Virus record (IMG/VR): IMGVR_UViG_3300027659_000015
Location: 41,722-105,721 of that record
Length of the DNA stretch: 64,000 bases
Strand: one strand, 5' to 3'
Source: a virus
In this document: positions 1 through 8,366 of the stretch, piece after piece
Layout: every line of letters begins with the position of its first letter
Position numbering within the stretch: the first letter of the stretch is position 1
Program-made: the position numbers and the translations under genes
The notes under the pieces: model-generated
The model's input: the letters and a program-made list of their open reading frames with translations, nothing else
Database searches by the model: none
Told to the model about the DNA's origin: nothing

Positions 1-2
1 AT

Positions 3-581
3 GTTGTTTCAGGTAATATTCAATCTGTTTACATAACAACTGCTGGTTCTGGTTATATTACGACACCTACAATTACAATTACGGATGCTAATAATATTCC
101 TGGTACAGGCGCAACAGCAATCATTACAGGTGAAACATCTAAGAATGGTGGCAATGTACTCGCTAAATATGTCACCAAGAAAGTTGTTTTGGATCCAACA
201 TTTGACTCCGGTGACCTGAATGTTTATCTAACTGCATATCGTCCAGTAAATACAGATATTCATGTGTATTACAAGGTTCTAAACAGAAATGATACACAGA
301 AGTTTGATGACAGTTCATGGCAATTAATGACCAAAATTAATAACTCTGGTTCATTATTTTCTCAAGCAAGAAGTGATACTTATGAATATGTGTTTGCTCC
401 AGGAAATGCTGGTGTCGACCAAGGTTATGTAACTTATACAAGTACAACAGGACAAATATACACCTCATTTAGTCAATTTGCTGTCAAAGTTGTTTTGACT
501 AGTTCCGACCATACGTATTCACCATTTGTAAATGATTTACGTGTGATTGCTTTACCTGCGAACGTTAATACTTCAGTATAA
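3..581 (+). CDS. C-terminal part of a virion structural protein (baseplate or fibre-base type), 5' end outside window
   Basis: The frame is open from the first bases of the window and ends at 581, so only about 192 C-terminal residues are visible. The readable part has a Gly/Thr-rich stretch followed by a conserved-looking segment starting YVTKKVVLDPTFDSGDLNVY and then YKPV/YYKVL-like strands. I recall this pattern from large structural proteins encoded just before the fibre genes in T4-like cyanophages, where they are thought to be baseplate-associated. The next gene starts 2 nt downstream, so the two are probably co-transcribed. An internal ATT-GGAT region near 189 could be mistaken for a start, but the upstream codons continue the same protein style. 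The exact role is inferred from position and composition. Confidence 0.6.
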   Translation, partial: VVSGNIQSVYITTAGSGYITTPTITITDANNIPGTGATAIITGETSKNGGNVLAKYVTKKVVLDPTFDSGDLNVYLTAYRPVNTDIHVYYKVLNRNDTQKFDDSSWQLMTKINNSGSLFSQARSDTYEYVFAPGNAGVDQGYVTYTSTTGQIYTSFSQFAVKVVLTSSDHTYSPFVNDLRVIALPANVNTSV

Positions 582-583
582 TT

Positions 584-802
584 ATGTTAATACCAATTAC
601 AGGAACAAGTTTAGTTCGTGATACGGAAAGTATGGCTTTGATTAATCGAGACATTTCTGGTTTACAAGATTATAAAACCAAACGAAAATTTGCTGAGTCT
701 CAAAAAGAGCAAATAAATAAGGTTGAATCAGAAATTAATAATATTAAAAACGACATATCAGATATTAAAAAACTGATGGTAAAACTATTAGAAAAAGGTT
801 AA
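584..802 (+). CDS. Small coiled-coil protein next to fibre genes
   Basis: A 72-residue protein between the partial structural gene and the first large fibre gene, with gaps of 2 and 1 nt. The N-terminus reads ITGTSLVRDTESMALINRD. The C-terminal half is strongly helical and charged (KEQINKVESEINNIKNDISDIKKLM), with isoleucine and leucine at heptad-like spacing, so a short coiled coil is likely. I recall similar small proteins with an 'LVRDxxSMAxIN' start before structural genes of T4-like marine phages, but no function is known to me. It may be a minor virion component or assembly factor. Confidence 0.6.
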   Translation: MLIPITGTSLVRDTESMALINRDISGLQDYKTKRKFAESQKEQINKVESEINNIKNDISDIKKLMVKLLEKG

Positions 803-803
803 A

Positions 804-3800
804 ATGGCAAATACAGTAACGATTATAAGTTATGCCAATACATTTGGTCAATGGATGGTTGCGACAGATGCTCTTATTGCAGAAAACAATACATTAGCAA
901 CAGGTGATTACACCAAAAATTCTGGTACAATTTTCCTCAGCGAAACAACAAAAAACGCACTGCAGTCAAACGGTAATATCATCGTACAAAAACAACTCAG
1001 AGTACAAGGCTCAGGTTCATCCGCTTCTATTGATAATAATTTATCGGTTGATGGCCAAGTTTATTTTGGTAATACAACATTAGGTTTAACTAATTCTGGC
1101 CAAGCCAACATCAATGGTCTTTTAATTGCTCAAGGACCAGGTACTGGGTTATATGTTTCCAATAGTGTATATATTGGTGGTAATACAACAATACAATATA
1201 ATATATTAACAAATTCAATCCAATCCAATACATCAGTAAATACAAGAACAATTAGTGTCACAGGTAATACATATTCAAATAATTTTATTGCAAATTCTTC
1301 TGCACAAATAAACAATTTAACTGTCGGTGGTTTAAGTAATTTAATTGGTACGACAAATGTTGGTGACATATATGTTTCCGGCACAGGTAATTTTAATACA
1401 ACAATTAACGTTGATGATGGTATAATTGTTGCTGGTATTAATGTGGCACCACAGCTTACGGCAGCTTTTGTTAAAGCGAATTCTGCTTATGAAGCACAAA
1501 ATACTACAGGTTCATATGCAAACGGTGCTTACGGCCAAGCAAACTCAGCGGCTACATATGCCAATGGTGCTTTCCTTCATGCTAATTCATCATTCAATTC
1601 TCAAAATACAACCGGTTCATATGCAAACGGTGCTTACGGCCAAGCAAATTCAGCAGCCTCATATGCTAACTCGGCCTTCACAAATTCAAATTCTTCTTAT
1701 TCACTCGCAAACAATATAGTCACAGGTACACAAAAATTAGATTGGGTGAGTGTAGGTAACACAACATTCACTTCTTCATTACAGGCTAATACAACTGTTA
1801 ATACTTCTAGTGTCTCTGTCACAAATAGAATAACAACAAAAGATATTACAGCAAATAATTCAATCACCTCACAAGGTTCTGTTGTATCCAATACCTTCAC
1901 AGCGAATATTAGTGCTTCGATACCAACACTTACAATATCAACGAAACTTGATGGTAATGATGCAGCATTTTTTGCAAACAGTTTATCTGTAGGTTCTGGT
2001 GGTTTAAGTATTAGTGGTAACTTTACTTTGACTGGTAGTACAATCTACGCTGCTAATACTTTCCAATTGAGTACTGGCGTTTCTGCTGGTATTTCTAGTT
2101 ATATTTCAGTTGCTCGTGGTTCTTCTGGTCCAAATGCTGCATTCCGTTGGAATGAACCTTTGTTGTATTGGGAAACACTAGATGTAACAGGTAACATCTA
2201 TTCACGTGTCATTACAGAAAACTATTTGGCTAATCAAACGGGTTCATATGCTAACTCAGCATTTGACAAAGCCAACTCTGCCTATGAATCACAGAATACG
2301 ACAGGCACTTATGCCAACTCAGCATATACACAAGCAAATACCGCATTTAATAATGCAGCTGGTGCTTCTCTGTATGCTAACGGTGCTTTCATTCAATCAA
2401 ATGCAGCGTTCATTAAATCCAACTCTGCCTATGAATCACAGAATACGACAGGCACTTATGCCAACTCAGCATATACTCAGGCAAATACAGCAGTTAATAA
2501 TGCAGTTGGTGCTTCTCTGTATGCTAACGGTGCATTTACACAATCTAATGCTGCTTTCATCAAAGCAAACTCAGCATATGATTTAGCAAATACATTTGCC
2601 AATACTTTTGTTGGTACACAAGGTTCTGTTACACATTCTGGTGGTGTAATATCATTCTCAAGTAATAATGGTATAAAAATTGTAGCTACAAGTGCAAACA
2701 ATTTTGCTATTAGTTCACCACAAGACTTACAGACAGCAAATACACCAACATTTAATGGTTTAATCTTAACTAATGCTTTACCGTTAAATCAAGGTGGTAC
2801 AGGTGCAACATCATCTTCTGGAGCATTAACCAATATTTTACCAACGGGTGCAACAGCAGGTTATGTATTAACTACAGGTGGTCCAGGTAACTTTTATTGG
2901 TCCGCAAGTTCTGGTGGCGGCGGCGGTGGTGGTGTAACACCAGGTACTACAATCAACTCAACTCGTTTGTCATACACAGCTAATGGACAATCGGGTTATA
3001 CAGGAAATTCTTTTGTTATACCAACCGCAACAACCGGTACACAAGTTCGTGCTTATATTAACGGTGTTAGACAATTTGAATCTGAATATGCTTTAGATTT
3101 AAGTGCCAACACAATTGCATTTACAACAACACCACCAAGTGGTGATTCGATTCTTGTTGAAGTTGATGGATATTATGTAAATCCATATTACGCAAATAAT
3201 ATTACATTTACTGCACCCCAAGGTGACATTCCATCTTCTGCTAATACAATTCAATTAGCAATCAACGATCTTGAGAGTAGAAAAGCTGCATTGACTGGAG
3301 GTTCATTTACTGGCCGAGTCTTTGGTCTTACACCAAGTGTGGGTAATAATGACACAACTTTTGCTACAACAGCATTTGTTAAATCTTTATTGAATAATAG
3401 TAATACATTTACCTTAAATGCTGCAACCGTGACTAACGGTGTATACACTACATCAACTGGTGTTGTTACAAGTGCAATGATGACAACAACTGGTATTTCT
3501 GCAGGTCAATATGGTACTACAACAGCTATACCACAATTTACAGTAGATACGGCCGGTAGAATTACTGCAATCGGTACAGTTGGTATTAGTATTCCTGCAG
3601 GAACGTCAATTTATGCTAACACAAATCAATTAGTCGCTAATGTCGCAACAGGAACAGTACAGATTGGTTTAGCAAATACCAATACAAATATAGGAACTTT
3701 TGGTGGTGCAAGTACAGCAACAACTTTTGCTGTTGACGGTTACGGTAGGATTACAAGTGTGGCCAACGTAGCAATAGCAATTGCTTCTAGTGCTGTTTCT

Positions 3801-4295
3801 GGTTTAGCATCATCAGCTACGACAGATACAACAAATGCTGGTAACATTGGTTCTGGTACTTTGGCTGCAGCAAGGCTTGGTACAACAATGCAACCACAAC
3901 TTGGTACACTTGGTGTTGGTACTGCAGCACCAACGACAACTGGTCAAATCCGTGCTTCTGACAACATTACTGCTTTTTACAGTTCAGATAAGAGATTGAA
4001 AGAGAACATACAAGATATTCCGGATGCATTATCTAAAGTTGGCTGTATTGGTGGTAAATTATTTGATTGGACAGATGATTACGTATCAAAACATGGTGGC
4101 GCAGATGGTTACTTTGTACAAAAATCAGATTTTGGTGTTATTGCTCAGGATGTTCAACAAGTATTCCCTGTTGCTGTTCGCCAGAAACCAGATGGAACAT
4201 TAGCAGTTGATTATGAAAAATTATGTGCTTTAGCATTTGCTGCTATTAAAGAACTCAAAGCTGAAGTTGATGCTCTAAAAGGAAATAATAAATGA
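804..4295 (+). CDS. Tail fibre with C-terminal S74-type intramolecular chaperone domain
   Basis: A 1163-residue fibre protein. The N-terminal 200 residues are rich in Asn/Thr/Gly with recurring NLTVxG-like strands typical of beta-structured shafts. Residues about 215-300 and 470-610 contain alanine-rich repeats of the type SYANGAYGQANSAA, and a Gly run near 710 looks like a hinge. The last 105 residues, from about 1059, form a peptidase S74 (endosialidase-type) chaperone domain: SSDKRLKENI, then FGVIAQDVQQVFP, VDYEKL and a terminal helix. In that family the domain directs trimerisation and then cleaves itself off using a Ser/Lys pair near this S-D-x-R-x-K motif. Cleavage here is inferred. The stop overlaps the next start by 4 nt (ATGA). 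Confidence 0.8.
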   Translation: MANTVTIISYANTFGQWMVATDALIAENNTLATGDYTKNSGTIFLSETTKNALQSNGNIIVQKQLRVQGSGSSASIDNNLSVDGQVYFGNTTLGLTNSGQANINGLLIAQGPGTGLYVSNSVYIGGNTTIQYNILTNSIQSNTSVNTRTISVTGNTYSNNFIANSSAQINNLTVGGLSNLIGTTNVGDIYVSGTGNFNTTINVDDGIIVAGINVAPQLTAAFVKANSAYEAQNTTGSYANGAYGQANSAATYANGAFLHANSSFNSQNTTGSYANGAYGQANSAASYANSAFTNSNSSYSLANNIVTGTQKLDWVSVGNTTFTSSLQANTTVNTSSVSVTNRITTKDITANNSITSQGSVVSNTFTANISASIPTLTISTKLDGNDAAFFANSLSVGSGGLSISGNFTLTGSTIYAANTFQLSTGVSAGISSYISVARGSSGPNAAFRWNEPLLYWETLDVTGNIYSRVITENYLANQTGSYANSAFDKANSAYESQNTTGTYANSAYTQANTAFNNAAGASLYANGAFIQSNAAFIKSNSAYESQNTTGTYANSAYTQANTAVNNAVGASLYANGAFTQSNAAFIKANSAYDLANTFANTFVGTQGSVTHSGGVISFSSNNGIKIVATSANNFAISSPQDLQTANTPTFNGLILTNALPLNQGGTGATSSSGALTNILPTGATAGYVLTTGGPGNFYWSASSGGGGGGGVTPGTTINSTRLSYTANGQSGYTGNSFVIPTATTGTQVRAYINGVRQFESEYALDLSANTIAFTTTPPSGDSILVEVDGYYVNPYYANNITFTAPQGDIPSSANTIQLAINDLESRKAALTGGSFTGRVFGLTPSVGNNDTTFATTAFVKSLLNNSNTFTLNAATVTNGVYTTSTGVVTSAMMTTTGISAGQYGTTTAIPQFTVDTAGRITAIGTVGISIPAGTSIYANTNQLVANVATGTVQIGLANTNTNIGTFGGASTATTFAVDGYGRITSVANVAIAIASSAVSGLASSATTDTTNAGNIGSGTLAAARLGTTMQPQLGTLGVGTAAPTTTGQIRASDNITAFYSSDKRLKENIQDIPDALSKVGCIGGKLFDWTDDYVSKHGGADGYFVQKSDFGVIAQDVQQVFPVAVRQKPDGTLAVDYEKLCALAFAAIKELKAEVDALKGNNK

Positions 4296-5188
4296 CAACA
4301 AAAGTTAGTTCATCCACGTTAGCTAATACGGCGGTTACGGCCGGCACATATGGTGGTTCAATTCAGGTTCCTGTTATTACCGTTGATCCACAAGGTAGAT
4401 TAACTTCTGCAGCCAATCTTATCATCACACAAACTGCTGTATATGCAAACTCAGGTCAAATCAACGCAAATACCGCAACAGGTGTTGTACAAATTGGTTT
4501 ACCAACACAATCTGTTAATCCAGCAATATCTTATGGTTCAGGTACACAGACACCAATCATTCAAGTTGACCAATATGGTAGAATTGTTGGTATTTCAACC
4601 ACATTGATTACTGGTGGTTCAGCAGGTATTGGTGCTACATCTTTTGTGAGAACAACATTTACCGCAACTTCGACACAAACAGTTTTTTCTGCAAATTACA
4701 CAGTAGGTTATTTACAAGTCTTTGTCAATGGTGTTTTACTTGGAACTTCTGATTATACTGCATCAAACGGAACATCTATTACTTTAGGTGTGGCATGTAT
4801 CGGAGGTGAAATAGTTGAAGTTATTGCTTATACCGTTACATTAGTTAATAATCTTTCTCCATCATATACTGGTGGACAAGGTGGTTCGGCTGGTCAAATA
4901 TTATATCAGTCAGCAGCAAATACTACATCAAATACAGACGTTGGTACAACTGGTTATTTGTTAACAAGTGCTGGTTCAGGTAAACCAACATGGACAGCTC
5001 CATCCGCTTTAACAGTTAGTGCAGCTACTTCAGCCACTTCTGCTGGATCACTTTCAACTGGACTATGGTCTGTGGCAAACACATCTAATAAATTGGTTTT
5101 CTCATATAATAGTGTGGCCGTTTTCTCAGTTGATTCATCTGGTAACATGATTGCCAAAGGTGATATAACTGGCTTTGGCACTCCTTAA
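4292..5188 (+). CDS. Fibre-associated protein with GTYG/VDxxGR repeats
   Basis: A 298-residue protein whose ATG overlaps the stop of the S74 fibre. Residues 15-110 contain two copies of a motif seen in many tail fibres: TAGTYGGSIQVPVITVDPQG and a later QTPIIQVDQYGRI. The same motif occurs in the preceding fibre near its residue 900. The middle (about 130-180) reads like a beta-sandwich with VFVNGVLLGTSDYT, a pattern that recurs in other fibres of this locus as a short surface domain. Because it directly follows a self-cleaving fibre, it could be an adaptor or a receptor-binding tip added after maturation. That role is inference. Confidence 0.6.
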   Translation: MTTKVSSSTLANTAVTAGTYGGSIQVPVITVDPQGRLTSAANLIITQTAVYANSGQINANTATGVVQIGLPTQSVNPAISYGSGTQTPIIQVDQYGRIVGISTTLITGGSAGIGATSFVRTTFTATSTQTVFSANYTVGYLQVFVNGVLLGTSDYTASNGTSITLGVACIGGEIVEVIAYTVTLVNNLSPSYTGGQGGSAGQILYQSAANTTSNTDVGTTGYLLTSAGSGKPTWTAPSALTVSAATSATSAGSLSTGLWSVANTSNKLVFSYNSVAVFSVDSSGNMIAKGDITGFGTP

Positions 5189-5198
5189 GGATAATTAA

Positions 5199-5606
5199 AT
5201 GACTATCGCACGTACTTTAGGCAACTTCGCAAACGTAGTTTTAGCGAATACTGCTATTGTTTCATCAAATCCAATCACAGCGTCATCACTCACAGATTCT
5301 AAAGGTGGTGTAAGAGCTTTACCAGTAAACACACAAAGTGGTGTTTACACATTAACTTCAGCTGATGTTGGTAAAATGGTAAGCACAACAGCAGGTGTTA
5401 CTGTTCCAGTATCAACATTCGTTGCTGGTGATAATATCACTATTTACAACAATTCTGCATCTTCCATAACAATTACTTGTTCGGCAATTACAGTATATCG
5501 TGCTGGTATAACAACAGCATCTACATCTTTGGCACTTGGCGGTAGAGGTGTTTGTACATTCTTATTCTACGCAAGTGATGCAGCGGTTGTGACAGGAACA
5601 GTCTAA
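5199..5606 (+). CDS. Small beta-rich fibre-associated protein
   Basis: A 135-residue protein preceded by an AAGGA ribosome-binding site. It is rich in Thr/Ser/Val with LTSADVGKMVSTTAGVTVPV followed by FVAGDNITIYNNSASSITIT. The second element resembles the repeated 'F..G..i.i.N.s...itit' strand pattern found at the ends of phage fibre and tailspike proteins. No membrane segment or enzyme motif is visible. It overlaps the next gene by one base, so it is translated in a tightly coupled block. A virion structural role is likely from context; the precise function is unknown. Confidence 0.5.
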   Translation: MTIARTLGNFANVVLANTAIVSSNPITASSLTDSKGGVRALPVNTQSGVYTLTSADVGKMVSTTAGVTVPVSTFVAGDNITIYNNSASSITITCSAITVYRAGITTASTSLALGGRGVCTFLFYASDAAVVTGTV

Positions 5607-7123
5607 TGTCATCAACAGCGGTTATGAGCAATCAAAGCTCAGCAGCTTTGATAAAATCAACATTCTGGCAAACAGGTAATGTTAATAGATTAAACGACTG
5701 TTGTATTGATTCCGCAGGTAATGTTTACACACTTTATGAATGTAGAGAAATTCAAACCGATAATTCTTTTTGGAAATATTCTTTACAAAAAACAAAATCT
5801 GATGGTACTGTCGCCTGGACAAAAATTTTGTATCAGGGTACTCAAAGTAATCAAATACAAAATAGTTATGTATTCATCAAAGCCATTGATAATGATTATT
5901 TGATTTTTGGTGGATCTTCATCGGCAGATGCATCATCAAAAGGTTATATTTCTAAAATAAATTCTTCTGATGGATCGGTTGCTCTGGCTAGAAATTTCAC
6001 AAATACTGATGGTCGTGGGTACGGATTTCGAGGATGTCATATTGATTCATCAAAAGCTATATATTTAACTAGATATGATTTGTATGGTTCTCCAATCATT
6101 TATAAACTCGATTATAATTGTAATTTAATATGGGCAAAATCATTACCGGTGGGTTTTTTTGATAGTGATGGTGCATCCAATGAATATATTCCGATTGGTT
6201 TTTTTGGAAATTCTTTAGGCCAAACAGTGTGGTGTGGTAATTTTTATGGATATTTGGCGAGGAATGGATCTCCAGGAAATAAGTACTGGAAACAATCAAC
6301 TATGCTTTTTTCATTGGACAGTAATGGTAATCTTGTTTATTTGAAATTTGTAAAACCAATGCAGTTTTATTCTGGTTTTTTAGATGAATCTGGTGTTTCA
6401 TACTACACCGGTTTGATGGGATATAATTATTATTCTAATGATAGCACCACTAGCAGTTATAATACCCTTAATAATAGATATAAAGGATTTTTAAAATTAG
6501 ATGCGGCAGGAAACGTATCTTTTTATAAAACATCAATAAGCAACGATACTTCAGCGCAAAACACTTATGACGTAAGTTTGATTAACGACAAACAAGGTAA
6601 TATTTACAGAATTAGTATTACACCTGATGGTTATGCAAAACCATATCTATGGATTAACAAATTTGATAGTTCCGGAAATCTTATTTGGGGCAATTATTTA
6701 AAATTTAGTACAACTTGGCCAAACACAACAGGTGTTGGTATATGGGATAATAATGATGGCGGAACCACAACAAAAAGCGGCTTGACGCCGTGTTGGATAG
6801 AAAATAATAAATTAATCATTCCACTTACTGTTTATGCAACTGCTGCAACAACTGATACTTCCAGAAAATGGATGATACACGTTAAACTACCAACAGATGG
6901 TTCAAAGTTGGGTTCGTATATACCAGCAACATATTTGACGATGGATTACTTAGCTCAAGATGTATCAAATAAGACTTGGGATTATTATGCAAACTCATCA
7001 CCTGTAATGTCAGCAAATACACCAGGCTTGGTTACACTCTCAGATACAATAAGTGCATCACCTACAACTTATACTGTGGCAGATACAACTATATCAATTA
7101 CAAATTATAAGGTGCCATTTTAA
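5606..7123 (+). CDS. Propeller-like fibre-tip protein with D-x-x-GN-x-Y repeats
   Basis: A 505-residue protein. Repeated elements of the form DSAGNVYTLYE, INSSDGSVAL, DYNCNLIWAKSL, DSNGNLVYLK, DAAGNVSFYKT, DKQGNIYRIS and DSSGNLIWGNYL occur across residues 25-370. This 'D..GN.y....k.d..G...w.k' periodicity is that of SBBP/PQQ-like beta-propeller blades. It differs from the Thr/Ser-rich fibres around it by being richer in Tyr, Trp and Lys, which suits a folded receptor-binding head. It ends the first co-transcribed block of the locus; a 110-nt gap follows. The propeller fold is inferred from repeat spacing. Confidence 0.55.
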   Translation: MSSTAVMSNQSSAALIKSTFWQTGNVNRLNDCCIDSAGNVYTLYECREIQTDNSFWKYSLQKTKSDGTVAWTKILYQGTQSNQIQNSYVFIKAIDNDYLIFGGSSSADASSKGYISKINSSDGSVALARNFTNTDGRGYGFRGCHIDSSKAIYLTRYDLYGSPIIYKLDYNCNLIWAKSLPVGFFDSDGASNEYIPIGFFGNSLGQTVWCGNFYGYLARNGSPGNKYWKQSTMLFSLDSNGNLVYLKFVKPMQFYSGFLDESGVSYYTGLMGYNYYSNDSTTSSYNTLNNRYKGFLKLDAAGNVSFYKTSISNDTSAQNTYDVSLINDKQGNIYRISITPDGYAKPYLWINKFDSSGNLIWGNYLKFSTTWPNTTGVGIWDNNDGGTTTKSGLTPCWIENNKLIIPLTVYATAATTDTSRKWMIHVKLPTDGSKLGSYIPATYLTMDYLAQDVSNKTWDYYANSSPVMSANTPGLVTLSDTISASPTTYTVADTTISITNYKVPF

Positions 7124-7172
7124 AATTTCGAATTTTTGCGTTCCGGCTCAAGAATTTTCTCCGACAGTTTCG

Positions 7173-7191
7173 GGATTCCAAAAAGTGAATC
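7173..7191 (+). other. Short hairpin in gap between fibre genes
   Basis: The 110-nt gap 7124-7233 contains a perfect 6-bp inverted repeat, GGATTC and GAATCC, separated by 7 nt. No T-run follows, so it is not a clear intrinsic terminator. It could be an mRNA processing or protecting structure. A weak CTAAATATA late-like box follows at about 7202. Confidence 0.3.
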
Positions 7192-7233
7192 CACTCCTAG
7201 ACTAAATATAAGTATAATAATAAGAAGACTACT

Positions 7234-7575
7234 ATGCCAGCAGGTTACCAAGAATTATTTTTAGAACAAGGTTCGGAGTTCAACACATCCGTGACACTTG
7301 ACAACGCCGATGGTTCACCTTATAGCTTGGTGAATTGTCAGGTTAAGTCATCTATGAAGAAGTCTTATTATTCAACTAATTCCACGACAGAACTCACAGT
7401 TGACCTTAATAATCCATCACAAGGTATAATAATTTTAAGTTTAACATATAAACAAACAGCAAATATTGCTGCGGGTAGATATGTATATGATGTTGCTGTT
7501 AAGGATTCTTCGAATACAGTATCCAGAGTTTTGGAAGGTATTGTAAACGTATCACCTAGAGTTACCGTATTTTAA
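7234..7575 (+). CDS. Ig-like small structural protein
   Basis: A 113-residue protein beginning MPAGYQELFLEQGSEFNTSV, followed by a pattern of alternating strands with LNCQVKSSMKKSYYS-like text and ending YVYDVAVKDSSNTVSRVLEG. 'x-x-LxxG-x-x-F-x-x-x-v-x-l-x-d-x-x-G-x-p-x-x-l' followed by 'aGrYvYDv' is the signature of small Ig-like phage proteins found beside fibre genes in T4-like phages. It lies 110 nt after the propeller protein and 8 nt before the next gene. It probably forms a small beta-sandwich attached to a fibre. Its function is not established. Confidence 0.55.
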   Translation: MPAGYQELFLEQGSEFNTSVTLDNADGSPYSLVNCQVKSSMKKSYYSTNSTTELTVDLNNPSQGIIILSLTYKQTANIAAGRYVYDVAVKDSSNTVSRVLEGIVNVSPRVTVF

Positions 7576-7583
7576 GGTAGAAC

Positions 7584-8123
7584 ATGCCAACAGTAACAGT
7601 CAGACAACCAGCATCTGTCCGAGTAAAAATAGGTACATCTGCAAGACCAGAAACAGTACAAACAATTTCTTATGGTACAAAGACTTTAAGGAGTCTGAAC
7701 GACCTAGGAATAACGGGTGCAAATACTGGTGATGTAATTGTGTATAATGCACAAACTGAAACTTTTAATGTCAGGCCTCTTGGTACTTCAACTCCAGTAA
7801 CAGGTAATTTGTTACCATCACAACATCTAGAATATGATTTAGGATCACCAACACAGAGGTTCCGAAGTTTATATATTGGTTCAAACACAATTGATTTGGG
7901 TGGAACTATACTTAAAACTGATGCCAACACAGGTTCATTGGCCATTGCTGCTGCACCTACAGATAGATATCCAAATCCTGTAGCAATTTTGATAACACCA
8001 CAAGGTGGATTTTCACCTGTACAAACGGTAGGTGGTGAAATTCCTGTTGGAGCATTAGACGCAACTGTATCAAGGTCTATTACCTATTTGGCTTTCACAG
8101 GTGCTGATTCCGGATTCTTTTAA
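7584..8123 (+). CDS. Fibre-locus protein with LGSxxxRFxxLYIGSNTIDLGG module
   Basis: A 179-residue protein. Residues 90-125 carry LGSPTQRFRSLYIGSNTIDL, then TDANTGSLAIAA and a C-terminal VQTVGGEIP. The same block recurs in the 915-residue fibre at 26599 (LGSSTARWKDLYLSGNTIDL, NDANTGSFVF, VQTTGG), so this is a shared exchangeable module. The N-terminal 60 residues are different (VRQPASVRVKIGT, then LNDLGITGANTGDVIVYN). Its stop is directly followed by the ATG of the next gene. A structural role at the fibre base or shaft is likely. Confidence 0.55.
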   Translation: MPTVTVRQPASVRVKIGTSARPETVQTISYGTKTLRSLNDLGITGANTGDVIVYNAQTETFNVRPLGTSTPVTGNLLPSQHLEYDLGSPTQRFRSLYIGSNTIDLGGTILKTDANTGSLAIAAAPTDRYPNPVAILITPQGGFSPVQTVGGEIPVGALDATVSRSITYLAFTGADSGFF

Positions 8124-8321
8124 ATGGCTAATACACACATACAAATATTAAGGTCGTATGCAAATACAGCACCAGAAACTTTATTAGATGGTGAATTAGC
8201 GTATTCTTTTGTTTCACAAACATTGTTTATTGGTAATGTTTCCAATAATGTTGTGGGAATTGCTGGTCCGGGTTACTTAGCGAACTCAATTAGCACAATT
8301 GACGGTGGCAGTTTTTCATAA
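8124..8321 (+). CDS. Short fibre N-terminal-domain protein
   Basis: A 65-residue protein starting immediately after the preceding stop. It reads MANTHIQILRSYANTAPETL then GELAYSFVSQTLFIGN. The 641-residue fibre that follows begins with the same kind of module (ILIKRSTTLGRPVSLQAGEL, AYSYASNTIFIG), as does the 157-residue protein at 11037. In many phage fibres this 'i.LkRS...g.P..l..GElAys.....lyiG' block is the N-terminal attachment domain. This gene is therefore a stand-alone copy of that domain with almost no shaft. It could cap an attachment site or be a remnant of a larger fibre. Its stop codon lies inside a late promoter box. Confidence 0.55.
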   Translation: MANTHIQILRSYANTAPETLLDGELAYSFVSQTLFIGNVSNNVVGIAGPGYLANSISTIDGGSFS

Positions 8322-8324
8322 ATA
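8317..8324 (+). promoter_or_regulatory. Late promoter box CATAAATA
   Basis: CATAAATA differs by one base from the T4 late consensus TATAAATA recognised by gp55 polymerase. It lies 43 nt before the 641-residue fibre gene, and its internal TAA is the stop codon of the gene upstream. Confidence 0.55.
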
Positions 8325-8366
8325 GATAATAGGATTAAATCCAAACCAATAACAAGGATAATAATA

